Assembly (NCBI GenBank): GCA_000433175.1
Contig: HF986725.1
Location: 26,947 to 56,130, forward strand
Direction of reading: 5' to 3'
Source: Prevotella sp. CAG:1058
GTDB lineage: Bacteria > Bacteroidota > Bacteroidia > Bacteroidales > Bacteroidaceae
Length of the DNA stretch: 29,184 nucleotides
The translations under genes were made by a program, and so were the position numbers. Numbering within the stretch: the stretch's first letter is position 1; each line of letters opens with the position of its first letter. Of the stretch, positions 14,962-23,445 are shown in pieces. Under the pieces are notes generated by a model. That model was not told the DNA's origin, searched no databases, and worked only from the letters and a program-made list of their open reading frames with translations.

Positions 14962-15015
14962 CATCGTACAAATGTAGGTACAAAACATTATTAATTAAAT
15001 AAAAACAAGAGTATT

Positions 15016-15183
15016 ATGGCTTACGTAATTGGTGACGATTGTATCGCTTGCGGTACTTGTATCGACGAATGTCCGGCAGGAGCTATCTCTGAGGGCGAAA
15101 AGTATTCAATCAACCCTGACATGTGCACAGAGTGCGGAACTTGTGCTGATGTATGCCCGTCAGAGGCTATTAGCTTAGGCTAA
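15016..15183 (+). CDS. 2[4Fe-4S] ferredoxin (55 residues)
   Basis: This small protein begins MAYVIGDDCIACGTC and carries two classical CxxCxxCxxxCP clusters: C9, C12, C15, C19 and C37, C40, C43, C47. It is a clostridial-type low-potential electron carrier, likely partner of pyruvate or 2-oxoacid:ferredoxin oxidoreductases and similar anaerobic enzymes. It matches the family's usual length of about 55. It has its own -7 box at 14954 and a terminator at 15208-15234, so it is a single-gene unit. Codons appear uniform and highly expressed in style. Confidence is high because both clusters are complete. Confidence 0.95.
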   Translation: MAYVIGDDCIACGTCIDECPAGAISEGEKYSINPDMCTECGTCADVCPSEAISLG

Positions 15184-15207
15184 GACTTAAATTGAAAATC
15201 ACGATTT

Positions 15208-15234
15208 AGGCGGTTCGAAACATTCGGGCCGCCT
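15208..15234 (+). terminator. Terminator of the ferredoxin gene
   Basis: AGGCGGTTCG (15208-15217) pairs with CGGGCCGCCT (15225-15234) with two G-T pairs, followed by TTTATTTTTA. It lies 24 nt after the stop codon. Confidence 0.85.
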
Positions 15235-15385
15235 TTTATTTTTATCATACGGCACGCAATCAAGAGCCACATAGATGCATTATGCGCAGGCTGCGCAATT
15301 GGAGAACACACAAAGCCGGAAAGGCCGAAACAATATAGTAGCAAAGGTTTAAAACAACCTTAAAAGGATGTCGGGATATATTGAA

Positions 15386-15393
15386 TACTTTTG
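15386..15393 (+). promoter_or_regulatory. Candidate -7 box for the two-repeat membrane protein gene
   Basis: TACTTTTG matches TAnnTTTG and lies 32 nt before the ATG at 15426. It excludes the longer frame beginning at 15381. No clear -33 box is seen. Confidence 0.5.
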
Positions 15394-15425
15394 CAGCTGT
15401 AACCAAGAAAAACGACAATCTGAAA

Positions 15426-16136
15426 ATGAAACAGTTAAAAGCAAAAGTGACAATAGCAAGAAAAAGGGAAAGAATGTTCAACCGTATTTTCGGCATAGTG
15501 CTACCTCTTGCAGGCACGGCTCTAATAGCCATGGCAACGACAGGCTGCATAAAACGCAATAACTTCATAAAACAGACACAGACAACAGAGGCTGTAATAA
15601 CAGACTTCATAATATCGGCAAAAAACGATGCAAGGCAGGCCATAGTAAGCTATTCGGTAAACGGACATACGTACACCAAGGCAATAAAAGAATATACGCC
15701 GGAAATGAGCCGTGGTGACTTAATAACAATAAATTTCATGCCCGACTCGCCTGACAAGCCACGCTATGTCAGGAAAAGCGCATGGACAGAGCTATTGACA
15801 GCCATTACGGGCGTGATTATCATCGGCCTGGGAGTTACAGCCACATACCTGCAAAGAAAGGCTAGACGGAAAAGAATGAGGCTGATGGAAACAGGAAAAC
15901 GCATCGAAGCTGTAATAACCGACATTAAACAGGATGAGAACCAAAGCATGAAAGGCATGCACCCGATAATAATAAGCTGCCGTTACATATCGCCGGACGG
16001 ACGCCTGTACCTCTTCAACAGCGCTCCGGCATGGCACCGCAGCTACGAAATCAACCTGCGTACGAAGATTCCCGTCTATGTCGACAGTGACAATCCTTCA
16101 CACTATTATGTAGACGTTGAAAGCGTTACCGACTGA
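15426..16136 (+). CDS. DUF3592-like membrane protein with an internal duplication
   Basis: This protein has 236 residues from the ATG at 15426 (MKQLKAKVTIARKRERMFNRIF); a shorter start at Met17 is possible. There are two membrane spans, at about 22-42 and 118-138. Each is followed by a soluble, mainly beta domain that begins alike: TTEAVITDFIIS (first) and RIEAVITDIKQD (second). Each ends in a stretch of the type IxxxxDxDxPxxYYV (MPDSPDKPRYV and VDSDNPSHYYV). This layout resembles DUF3592 proteins, whose function is unknown. The gene stands alone and converges on the Ton operon. Confidence 0.72.
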   Translation: MKQLKAKVTIARKRERMFNRIFGIVLPLAGTALIAMATTGCIKRNNFIKQTQTTEAVITDFIISAKNDARQAIVSYSVNGHTYTKAIKEYTPEMSRGDLITINFMPDSPDKPRYVRKSAWTELLTAITGVIIIGLGVTATYLQRKARRKRMRLMETGKRIEAVITDIKQDENQSMKGMHPIIISCRYISPDGRLYLFNSAPAWHRSYEINLRTKIPVYVDSDNPSHYYVDVESVTD

Positions 16137-16165
16137 ATACATTTTAATGGCGCGTACTGATGGAT

Positions 16166-16254
16166 TTTCAAAAGGCAACCTTTTACATTACAAAAGACAA
16201 CCTATTGCGCTCCAATATGCCGTCTTTTACAGCCTGAAAGGCGGCATATTGCAA
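16166..16254. repeat. Intergenic palindromic repeat array 4
   Basis: Four units at about 23-nt spacing. Cores include AAAAGGCAACCTTTT (16170-16184), AAAAGACAACCTATT, AATATGCCGTCTTTT and GAAAGGCGGCATATT. It mixes the AAAAGG and AATATG half-site types. It lies between two converging genes. Confidence 0.8.
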
Positions 16255-16398
16255 CGAGAGAGATAACGCCCTGTATGACTCAAAATAAAAAGCTGTCAGG
16301 GATAATAATAAACATTGATTAGATACCCGTAAATGGGCTACTTGTAAAAGAAGCAGGAAACGCGGAAGTCATTTGCCGAATGAGTATGCATATATAAA

Positions 16399-16434
16399 AA
16401 AACGATGCACACCTCAGTTGGTATGCATCGTTTT
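16399..16434. terminator. Bidirectional terminator of the Ton operon and the gene at 15426
   Basis: AAAACGATGCA (16399-16409) pairs perfectly with TGCATCGTTTT (16424-16434), and ACC/GGT pairs further in. On the minus strand the stem is followed by a run of T, suiting the end of the Ton operon. Confidence 0.88.
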
Positions 16435-16456
16435 ATACAGGTTATAAACCTGTCAA

Positions 16457-17875
16457 TTACTTCAACACGCTAAGAGCCTGTGCTGCTGTCGCATTCTGTG
16501 GGTCGATTGCAGCGACTTTCTCAAAATATGACTTTGCAGTAGCATTGTCCTCTTTAACTATGTAGTAATAGCCAAGATAGAGATAAGGCTCAATGAGCAG
16601 TTTGGGATTGTTCTCAGCTTCAGCGAGTTTTGCATATTCCTCATAATAAGGCTTTGCAAAGCCTTGCGTACTCTCGGGGTCAAGCTGCGAGTTGATACGG
16701 GCACGCATAAGGGTTGCATAAAGCTTGTTTGAAGGAGAATCGGTAGCAATGCGACCATAAATCTCATCAGCTTTCTTGAATGCATTTACCTTCTCTTCAT
16801 TAAGTGTCTCAATGCCGGCTGCCTGCTGCATGTAGAGCTGTGCAAGACCATCGAGATCGGGTACAGACGGCTTCTCTATCTTTGAAAGATACTCGTCATA
16901 GTAAGCAAGACCGTTGACAAAGTCTTTCTTTGCAATGTAAGCGTCAGAAAGCTGCTTTCTCACGTCGTTAAGCTCGGCGTTCATGTCCAGGGCTTTCTTG
17001 AACTCCTCGATTGCACGGTCATAAGCGCTGTCGCCCATCAAGGCATATCCGTAATACTGATAGTCGCGTGCAGAAATCTTGGCACTGTCAGAATTGTTGA
17101 ACAACGCATCAGCAAACTTCAACGCATTCTTGTAATCCTTCAAGTCGGTATAGTTATAGAATGTGATACGATTCATTGCAGCGCTACGCGGATTCTTGTT
17201 CACACCGAAAAGTGAAACCTCAAGACTCTTCTTCGAATTGGCAAGAAGAAGTTCGGCAGTTGCGTATTCAGTAAGATAGTTCTCCTTAAGCTGGTTAAGG
17301 TCAACCTTGCCATAATATTCTACCGCCTTATCAAGCTTATTGGCGCCATAATAGAAGTGAGCAGCCTCGGCGTCAACAGGATATGTAGGATCTACCTTAC
17401 GCAAATCCTCGAGTTTTGCAACTGCACCTTCCGGGTCTACCTTACGGTAAACAGAAGCATACTTGATGTAGCCGACAGGGTTCTTCGGGTCAAAATGTAT
17501 GGCCTGGTTGTAGTAGCTTGCGGCACCACCACCCTCGTTGCTTGCAAGAGCAGAGAGGTCGCCGAGCAAGATTGAAGCAAGAGCCTTACCCTTGTCATCC
17601 TTACCACGCTCGATTGCCATGTTGGCATATTCGCGGGCAGAAGCCGTGTCCTTGATTTCCATGAACGCACGGCCTAATCCAGACAAAGCTTCGGCATTCT
17701 TCTTGTACTCCTTGACAAAATCCTTAACCTGGTCCTTGTAGGCAGAGGGGTTTGACTTGTTCTCAACAATAACTTTCGTAATGGCATCAACTTGTGACTT
17801 AACGTCCTGAGCCATTGAGGGAGCTGATATAACTGATACCAGAGCTCCAGCCAATAAATATTTAATTGCTCTCAT
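16457..17875 (-). CDS. Exported tetratricopeptide-repeat protein of the Ton operon
   Basis: This 472-residue protein has a signal peptide (MRAIKYLLAGALVSVISAPSMAQ) followed by tetratricopeptide-type helical pairs along most of its length. Clear repeats carry the A/G-Y-A pattern, such as NPVGYIKYASVYRKVDPEGA, DYQYYGYALMGDSAYDRAIEEFKKAL and PYLYLGYYYIVKEDNATAKSYFEKVA. It is predicted periplasmic and to bind other proteins. It is the last gene of the exbB-exbD-exbD-tonB-pstS-like operon, 51 nt after the PstS-like gene, and is followed by a terminator. A role in assembling or coupling the Ton machine is inference from position only. Confidence 0.9.
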   Translation of the reverse strand: MRAIKYLLAGALVSVISAPSMAQDVKSQVDAITKVIVENKSNPSAYKDQVKDFVKEYKKNAEALSGLGRAFMEIKDTASAREYANMAIERGKDDKGKALASILLGDLSALASNEGGGAASYYNQAIHFDPKNPVGYIKYASVYRKVDPEGAVAKLEDLRKVDPTYPVDAEAAHFYYGANKLDKAVEYYGKVDLNQLKENYLTEYATAELLLANSKKSLEVSLFGVNKNPRSAAMNRITFYNYTDLKDYKNALKFADALFNNSDSAKISARDYQYYGYALMGDSAYDRAIEEFKKALDMNAELNDVRKQLSDAYIAKKDFVNGLAYYDEYLSKIEKPSVPDLDGLAQLYMQQAAGIETLNEEKVNAFKKADEIYGRIATDSPSNKLYATLMRARINSQLDPESTQGFAKPYYEEYAKLAEAENNPKLLIEPYLYLGYYYIVKEDNATAKSYFEKVAAIDPQNATAAQALSVLK

Positions 17876-17926
17876 AATTCAGAAAAATAAACAATCATTC
17901 AACAAAACATTCTACCTAAACATAAT

Positions 17927-18889
17927 TTATTCATCATCGTTGACACGAACTGACCTTACTGTTATATCGCCGCGCATCGGCAATAATCCGGACTTGAATA
18001 TAATCAACTGTCCCTTTGGTTGCTCAATAAAATGGGCAAAGCCCCAAGGCAAACCGTGTATAGGGTCGTTCAACAACGCATATATCGTTCTTACCAACGG
18101 ATAACGTCCGTCAAGCAAGTATGCCTGATAAGGTTTCCAGCTGTTCATGTATGTTGCTGTATCAAACTTACTTACAGACATAACTGTTATATTCTTCTTA
18201 AATGTAGTGTTGGTGGTGTCACGCTTGTCGTTCAACCAATTTGAACCAATGATGCCGATTGCATTAGGAGTTTTCTCGACAAAATCGATTACTTCCTTGC
18301 TCGTATTGGCTGCAACAATATTAGGACTGTTTATAGGCTTACCGTCAAGAAGTGAATCTACGCAAAAATGCACAGTACTCGATTTCTTGTTGTCAAACAC
18401 CACTAAAATGTCACCACGCTTGGACCCGGGCACGATGTCACCCCAAGTCTTGGCCTGCCCGCTGAGTACACGCTTGATGTTCTTGATAGAAATACACGAA
18501 TCGGTATTAGCTCTATTTATTATAAGCGACAACCCGTCGTAAGCCAAAGGAATGGCCACAGGCAGATAATTACGGGCTTTAAGGTTCTCAAATTCTTTCT
18601 TAGTGAAATTCCTTGAGGTAATTGCAAGCTGAATACTGTCTGTCATCAACATATTGACAGCATCAAGCTCATTAGTATAAATAGGGGTCAAATGAGCATC
18701 ACGGTAAATGCTCTCAAATACTTGTATCTGCTCATCAATGATAGGACTAAAACTTTCGTCAGAAGCGAAAGATATCGCTCCTGACGAATAAGTATCAGTT
18801 CTACCACTCTTGGGCTTGTCCACGCATGCGTAAACAACCCCCAAGAGTAGCGTTAATCCTACAATTCCGTAGAATAGTTCTTTCTTCAT
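17927..18889 (-). CDS. PstS-like substrate-binding lipoprotein within the Ton operon
   Basis: This 320-residue protein starts with a lipoprotein signal (lipobox ending YAC, Cys22). It has the PBP-like fold of phosphate-binding PstS proteins: AISFASDESFSPIIDEQIQVF near residue 38, then LMTDSIQLAITSRNFTKKE and AIPLAYDGLSLIINRAN. VLSGQAKTWGDIVPGS, VDFVEKTPNAIGIIGSNW-like segments and YPLVRTIYALLNDP follow. No PstCAB permease or ATPase gene adjoins it. It starts 10 nt after tonB ends, so it is cotranscribed with the Ton genes. It may bind phosphate or another anion, or act as a structural or sensing part of the Ton system; the sequence does not decide. Confidence 0.88.
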   Translation of the reverse strand: MKKELFYGIVGLTLLLGVVYACVDKPKSGRTDTYSSGAISFASDESFSPIIDEQIQVFESIYRDAHLTPIYTNELDAVNMLMTDSIQLAITSRNFTKKEFENLKARNYLPVAIPLAYDGLSLIINRANTDSCISIKNIKRVLSGQAKTWGDIVPGSKRGDILVVFDNKKSSTVHFCVDSLLDGKPINSPNIVAANTSKEVIDFVEKTPNAIGIIGSNWLNDKRDTTNTTFKKNITVMSVSKFDTATYMNSWKPYQAYLLDGRYPLVRTIYALLNDPIHGLPWGFAHFIEQPKGQLIIFKSGLLPMRGDITVRSVRVNDDE

Positions 18890-18899
18890 TTTGCTTATA

Positions 18900-19727
18900 T
18901 TACTGCAATTTGAATGTTACAGGCAATGTGTAGCGTACGTTAACAGTCGTACCATTCTGCTTACCAGGAGTCCAGTTAGGCATGTTGCTTACAACGCGGA
19001 CAGCCTCCTTGTCAAGAGACGGGTCAACGCCACGAACAACATTAACATTTGAAATAGAACCTGACTTGCTAACAACGAACTGCACGATAACACGACCTTC
19101 AATACCATTTTCAGCTGCGATTACGGGATACTTGATATTATCACGCAACCACTGCATCAAGGCACCTTGGCCACCAGGGAACGAAGGCTGCTCCTCAACT
19201 ACGTCGAAGACCTTGTTCTCTTCCTCTTTCGGAGGTTCTGGCTGTGCGATTTCTTCCTTAGCCTTAAGGACTTCACCGCCGATTTCGTCATTACCTACAA
19301 CGTTGAATGCACCGATTGTCGTCTTTGTCTTCTGGAGGTCATCCTGATTCTTCATTTCTTCCTCAGGTTTAACATCCTCGTCCTTCTTGATGACAGGTGC
19401 GGTGAACTTAATAGAGCTCTTGACCTTCTCAACCTGCTTAGGCTGCTCAATCTTAACGGGAGCTTTCTTTTCAACCTTGGCCTGCTTCTTCGTCTGAATA
19501 GAAGAAAGCTCGACAGCAGTCGTAACAGCAACCCTTTGATTAGCCTGAATTACATTCTTGATCGCTATGGCAGAGAATATGACAACAGCAGCAATAAGCA
19601 CTATTACGATAGACCAAATGTTGCGCTTGCCAGTCGACTTACGAAGCCTATAGGCTCCATACTCCTGGTTTCTGCCTTCAAACACAAGGTCACACCATGC
19701 ATTAGATATTAAATCTACTTTTGACAT
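18900..19727 (-). CDS. tonB: TonB energy transducer
   Basis: This 275-residue protein has a cytoplasmic N-terminus of about 35 residues containing RNQEYGAYRLRK, a common Bacteroidetes TonB motif. A single span at about 37-58 follows, then a charged K/E/P-rich periplasmic spacer. The C-terminal TonB domain (about 190-275) includes FPGGQGALMQWLRDNIKYP, EGRVIVQFVVSKSG and PNWTPGKQNG. It transmits proton-motive energy from ExbB-ExbD to outer-membrane receptors. Its operon position directly after two exbD genes supports this role. It starts 37 nt after exbD2 ends. Confidence 0.95.
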   Translation of the reverse strand: MSKVDLISNAWCDLVFEGRNQEYGAYRLRKSTGKRNIWSIVIVLIAAVVIFSAIAIKNVIQANQRVAVTTAVELSSIQTKKQAKVEKKAPVKIEQPKQVEKVKSSIKFTAPVIKKDEDVKPEEEMKNQDDLQKTKTTIGAFNVVGNDEIGGEVLKAKEEIAQPEPPKEEENKVFDVVEEQPSFPGGQGALMQWLRDNIKYPVIAAENGIEGRVIVQFVVSKSGSISNVNVVRGVDPSLDKEAVRVVSNMPNWTPGKQNGTTVNVRYTLPVTFKLQ

Positions 19728-19764
19728 TGTCTTTCAATTTTAAATGTGAATCACCGACATCCCC

Positions 19765-20418
19765 TTAATCCAAACGAACGCCCTTACTAGTAAGGAGTTT
19801 TTTGTCGTCAGGAGAAATATTGTCAATGACATACTTACCAATACTGCAAATCTGCATCTCATCCAGAGCGTCAACCAGATTCTTGTAAGAAGCGTTGTCT
19901 GTAGCCTTGATAATGATTGTCAAAGTAGGAAGCTTTTCGCCACCGACCTGACCATCCTTAAGCTTTTCAAGCTCCTTATTATAAATAGAATCGGGATACT
20001 TGGCAGGATCCTTAAGCTTTTTGGCATCAAGTTCCATCTTTGCCTTCATAATAGCGGCAACAGGAACAGAACCATCTTCAGTAACGTGGTTAATCAACAC
20101 GCTACGAATACCATCCTTACCCCAAGTAGTTTCTTTCAAGCATGAGGGATCCGCATAATTTGGAATACCCTCCACATAGAAGATCTTATCGTTACCGGCT
20201 ACAAAGATAGTAATAGTCTGTGAAGCCTTTGTCGCAGTCTTATCCTGCTCCTGGACATTCTTATCGTTACTCGGCATCGTCAAAAGCATTGCCTGGGGCT
20301 TACTTAAGGACGTACAAAGCATGAAGAACGTGATAAGAAGCATCATCATGTCCACCATAGGCGTGAAGTCTACGCGAAGGTCGACTTTCTTCTGTCTACT
20401 TGTATTCTTTTTTGCCAT
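19765..20418 (-). CDS. exbD: ExbD/TolR family protein 2
   Basis: This 217-residue protein has a short basic N-terminus, one membrane span (about 20-38) with the proton-relay Asp at residue 23 in FTPMVDMMMLLITFF, and a periplasmic domain of about 170 residues. It is longer than E. coli ExbD (141 residues), with insertions in the periplasmic part. It lies 3 nt after exbD1 and is probably translationally coupled to it. Two different ExbD proteins in one operon is common in Bacteroidetes and may give a mixed ExbD dimer; that is inference. Confidence 0.93.
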   Translation of the reverse strand: MAKKNTSRQKKVDLRVDFTPMVDMMMLLITFFMLCTSLSKPQAMLLTMPSNDKNVQEQDKTATKASQTITIFVAGNDKIFYVEGIPNYADPSCLKETTWGKDGIRSVLINHVTEDGSVPVAAIMKAKMELDAKKLKDPAKYPDSIYNKELEKLKDGQVGGEKLPTLTIIIKATDNASYKNLVDALDEMQICSIGKYVIDNISPDDKKLLTSKGVRLD

Positions 20419-20421
20419 TGT

Positions 20422-21033
20422 TTAGTCCTCCACTTTTTTATAAGAAGTGATTAACTCGTAACGGTTCTGGTTCATGTCCTGAAGCTCAGACATCACCCTC
20501 TTAATAACCTTGTAAGGAGTTTTAGAGTCAGCCTTTATTGCCAACTTCATATCAGGATTAGCATCAGTGACAGTCTGCACCCAAAGTTGGAATTCGCTCA
20601 TACCGCCGTCAATACTGTCCGTAGGAACGCCCTTATCCTGCTGGAATGCGTTCATCTGGGATGCGTCCTGGCTAAGGAACGTTCCCATATCGTCCATTGA
20701 CACACCGATATTGGTTGCACTGCGCACATTCTTCATCTGCGTCCCGTTCAGCGATACTCCGAACTGGCTAGCCATGGTGCTAAGAGCCGACTCCATGTCG
20801 CCCGGCTTGTCCCAGCCCAAGAATACCTTACCCTTATTGTCAATAAGGATTGTAAGGACGTTCTTGTCGGTTACCTTGATCTCTGACACCGAACCAGGCG
20901 TAACGACTTTCACCGCCTCATTCTTCACGAATGTTGATGTCAACATGAAGAACGTTAGCAGCAAGACCATCACGTCGCTCATAGGCGTCATGTCGATCCA
21001 GGTACTTTGTCTCTTAATTTTTACTTTACCCAT
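20422..21033 (-). CDS. exbD: ExbD/TolR family protein 1
   Basis: This 203-residue protein has an N-terminal basic tail, then the span IDMTPMSDVMVLLLTFFML with the conserved proton-relay Asp at residue 20. A periplasmic domain ending LITSYKKVED follows. It partners ExbB in the inner-membrane proton channel. The middle of the periplasmic part (about 95-150) is rich in M, Q and D and differs from ExbD2, so the two ExbDs are not recent duplicates. It starts 30 nt after exbB ends. Confidence 0.94.
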   Translation of the reverse strand: MGKVKIKRQSTWIDMTPMSDVMVLLLTFFMLTSTFVKNEAVKVVTPGSVSEIKVTDKNVLTILIDNKGKVFLGWDKPGDMESALSTMASQFGVSLNGTQMKNVRSATNIGVSMDDMGTFLSQDASQMNAFQQDKGVPTDSIDGGMSEFQLWVQTVTDANPDMKLAIKADSKTPYKVIKRVMSELQDMNQNRYELITSYKKVED

Positions 21034-21063
21034 AGTAATTAAAATTTAAAAGGGTTAGTAAAA

Positions 21064-21894
21064 TTAAGCTTCTTCCGTGTGATTGGCTTCGTATGTCTGA
21101 GCAATAGAATAACCAACCTCATCAAGGGCGTATGTCAGCTTGTCGATCTTGTTTGTGAATGTGTTATAAGCAATAACCGAGCACCAAGAAGTCAAAATAC
21201 CGAACGCGGTGTTAATCAACGCCTCAGAAATACCAGTAGAAAGAGCGAGAGAGTCACCACCACCACCGGCAGCCAAAGCCTGGAATGAACGGATCATACC
21301 GATAACGGTTCCGAGAAGACCGGTAAGTGTACCAAGAGTTACGATTGTTGCAAGAATCGGGAGGTTCATCTGCAGGGTAGGCATTTCAAGCTGAGTAGCC
21401 TCCTCGTGAGCCTGCTGGATCTTTGCCACCTTCTGAGCCTTCTTCAAACCTGTAGCTGTTTCCATTTCCTTGTAAGCGCGGAGAGAAGCTGAAACTACGT
21501 TAGCAACAGAGCCCCTCTGCTTGTCGCAGATATTCTGAGCTGCTGCGAAATCACCCTTGTTAACGGCTGCCTTAACGTTCAAGACGAACTTAGCCAATGA
21601 GCCCTTACCGAAAGCTGTGCGGAGAGCGAGCCAACGCTCGATGCTCAATGCGATAACTGTAAGCAAGAGAGTCTGGATGATAGGAACGATTACACCACCT
21701 TTATAAATGGTTCCGAGAAGGTTTGTCGGGTGACCTGCGGGATCGTTGCCTGCAAAGTTAGAAGGATTACCGAGCAGGAAGTTGTATATGCAAATCGCAA
21801 TGATAAGACATACAATGATAACCCAAATCGCTGCTCTAATTCCCTGGAAGCCCTGGTTTTTCTTAGGGCTTGCTGCTTTTTGTGTAGTTGCCAT
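21064..21894 (-). CDS. exbB: ExbB/TolQ/MotA family proton channel protein
   Basis: This 276-residue membrane protein has spans at about 22-42, 65-88, 176-198 and 222-245. The family signature lies in the last two spans: LPILATIVTLGTLTGLLGTVIGMIRSF and ISEALINTAFGILTSWCSVIAYN. ExbB pentamers surround ExbD and conduct protons to energise TonB. It heads the operon. A -7 box is at 22010-22017, giving a leader of about 110 nt. Confidence 0.95.
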   Translation of the reverse strand: MATTQKAASPKKNQGFQGIRAAIWVIIVCLIIAICIYNFLLGNPSNFAGNDPAGHPTNLLGTIYKGGVIVPIIQTLLLTVIALSIERWLALRTAFGKGSLAKFVLNVKAAVNKGDFAAAQNICDKQRGSVANVVSASLRAYKEMETATGLKKAQKVAKIQQAHEEATQLEMPTLQMNLPILATIVTLGTLTGLLGTVIGMIRSFQALAAGGGGDSLALSTGISEALINTAFGILTSWCSVIAYNTFTNKIDKLTYALDEVGYSIAQTYEANHTEEA

Positions 21895-22009
21895 AATTTT
21901 AATTTAAATTTGTTAGTTAGTTAATTATTAAGTTATAAAGTTTTGATTTAGCGTTAATAAGCAATTCTATTTGCTATGTAAAAAGGCTGCTTTCGCGTAA
22001 AGAAGCTCA

Positions 22010-22017
22010 CAAAGATA
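22010..22017 (-). promoter_or_regulatory. -7 box of the Ton operon
   Basis: On the minus strand TATCTTTG is an exact TAnnTTTG match upstream of exbB. No exact TTTG at -33. I see no recognisable Fur box. Confidence 0.6.
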
Positions 22018-22126
22018 ACAATTTATAGGTAATAAAAGCATCAAGCACAGTGTTTTTAACAATGTTTTTGACTTTTATTAATGTCTTTTAATTGTCTCTT
22101 ATTGCCGTATTTTCCGGGCATCTGCC

Positions 22127-23320
22127 TCAGGCAAGCCTTGCCACAGCACTTTTTATTCTCGACATAGCCTCGCGTATGTTATCGTCGCTTGTCGCATAAC
22201 TCATACGGAAACATTCCGGATCGCCGAACGCGTCGCCTGCTACAGTCGCAACATGGCCTACCTCGAGCAAGTAGAGGGCGAAGTCCGTAGAATTGTTTAT
22301 GACATGCGTGCCGTCAGTCTTTCCGAAGAAGCTGGAACATTTAGGGAACAAGTAGAATGCGCCTTGCGGTACGTTAACCTCAAGTCCGGGTATGTCTTTT
22401 GCCAGACTTACAATAAGGTCGCGACGGCGTTCGAACGCCTTGCGCATTTCTTCCACGCAATCCTGCGAGGCCATATATGCTTCAACGGCGGCCTTCTGGC
22501 TTACCGAACACGGACCGCTTGTATATTGTCCCTGCAACTTGTTGCATCCCTTGACTATCCACTCTGGTGCAGCAATATAACCTATGCGCCAACCAGTCAT
22601 GGCATAAGCTTTCGACACTCCGTTGACCACGATAGTCCGCTCCTTCATGCCTTCAATCTGTGCGATACTGTGGTGCTTGCCTATATAATTAATGTGTTCG
22701 TATATTTCGTCAGCCAAGACATACAAATCTTCGTGGCGTTTGATAACATCGGCAAGTCCACGGAGTTCTTCTTCATTATACACACTACCCGTAGGATTGC
22801 TCGGCGAACAAAGTATCAGGAGCTTGGTTTTCGGGGTTATGGCAGCCTCGAGTTGTTCGGGAGTCATCTTGAAATCCTGTTCAAAACCTGCTTCTACAAT
22901 TACAGGCTCGCCTCCTGCCAGCTTAGCCATCTGCGGATAACTTACCCAATAAGGAGCGGGAATTATAACTTCATCGCCGTCGTTAACCAACGCCATTATG
23001 GTATTGCATACGCTCTGCTTGGCTCCGTTTGAAACAAGAATCTCGTTTACGCCGTAATCCAGTCCGTTCTCACGTTTCAGCTTCGCAGATATGGCCTCGC
23101 GCAGGTCCATGTATCCCGGTACAGGAGAATATCTTGAAAAATTCTCATCAATAGCCTTCTTGGCAGCGTCTTTAATATGTTCGGGTGTATTGAAATCGGG
23201 TTCGCCGACGCTCATGTTTATTACATCAATGCCTTGCGCCTTCATTTCACTACTCTTCTGCGACATCGCAAGTGTAGCAGAAGGAGCCAAACGATTAAGA
23301 CGATCTGATAACTGTGCCAT
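22127..23320 (-). CDS. PLP-dependent aminotransferase, class I (aspartate aminotransferase type)
   Basis: This 397-residue fold-type I aminotransferase has SVGEPDFNTP (37-46), GYMDLREAI (69-77) and PAPYWVSYP (121-129). The active-site set is complete: Asn175 in SPSNPTG, Asp204 and Tyr207 in ADEIYEH, Lys237 in GVSKAYAMTGWRIGY (the PLP Schiff base) and an arginine in the C-terminal FRMSYATS. Closest in style to the AspC/PatA subgroup Ib, it probably transfers amino groups between aspartate or other amino acids and 2-oxoglutarate. The substrate cannot be fixed. It is transcribed alone from a -7 box at 23342-23349. Confidence 0.93.
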   Translation of the reverse strand: MAQLSDRLNRLAPSATLAMSQKSSEMKAQGIDVINMSVGEPDFNTPEHIKDAAKKAIDENFSRYSPVPGYMDLREAISAKLKRENGLDYGVNEILVSNGAKQSVCNTIMALVNDGDEVIIPAPYWVSYPQMAKLAGGEPVIVEAGFEQDFKMTPEQLEAAITPKTKLLILCSPSNPTGSVYNEEELRGLADVIKRHEDLYVLADEIYEHINYIGKHHSIAQIEGMKERTIVVNGVSKAYAMTGWRIGYIAAPEWIVKGCNKLQGQYTSGPCSVSQKAAVEAYMASQDCVEEMRKAFERRRDLIVSLAKDIPGLEVNVPQGAFYLFPKCSSFFGKTDGTHVINNSTDFALYLLEVGHVATVAGDAFGDPECFRMSYATSDDNIREAMSRIKSAVARLA

Positions 23321-23341
23321 AATACTTTCAGTTTATTTCTG

Positions 23342-23349
23342 CAAAATTA
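23342..23349 (-). promoter_or_regulatory. -7 box of the aminotransferase gene
   Basis: Minus-strand TAATTTTG, exact consensus, 22 nt upstream of the ATG. No clear -33 box. Confidence 0.55.
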
Positions 23350-23445
23350 ATTATTTTATTCGTTCCTGGGAAATAAAAGGAATTATATTTTAATGTCATG
23401 ACGTTAAAAAAACGTGACAACATCAAACATATCCAATCCTGTTTG

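Larger units (their letters stand above)
16137..16456. other. 320-nt gap between convergent genes
   Basis: It holds palindromic array 4 (16166-16254) and the bidirectional terminator at 16399-16434. Nothing else is recognised between 16255 and 16398. Confidence 0.6.

Noticed and set aside
22253..23032. 259-codon plus-strand frame
   Set aside because: Antisense to the aminotransferase, whose active-site residues are all identifiable.
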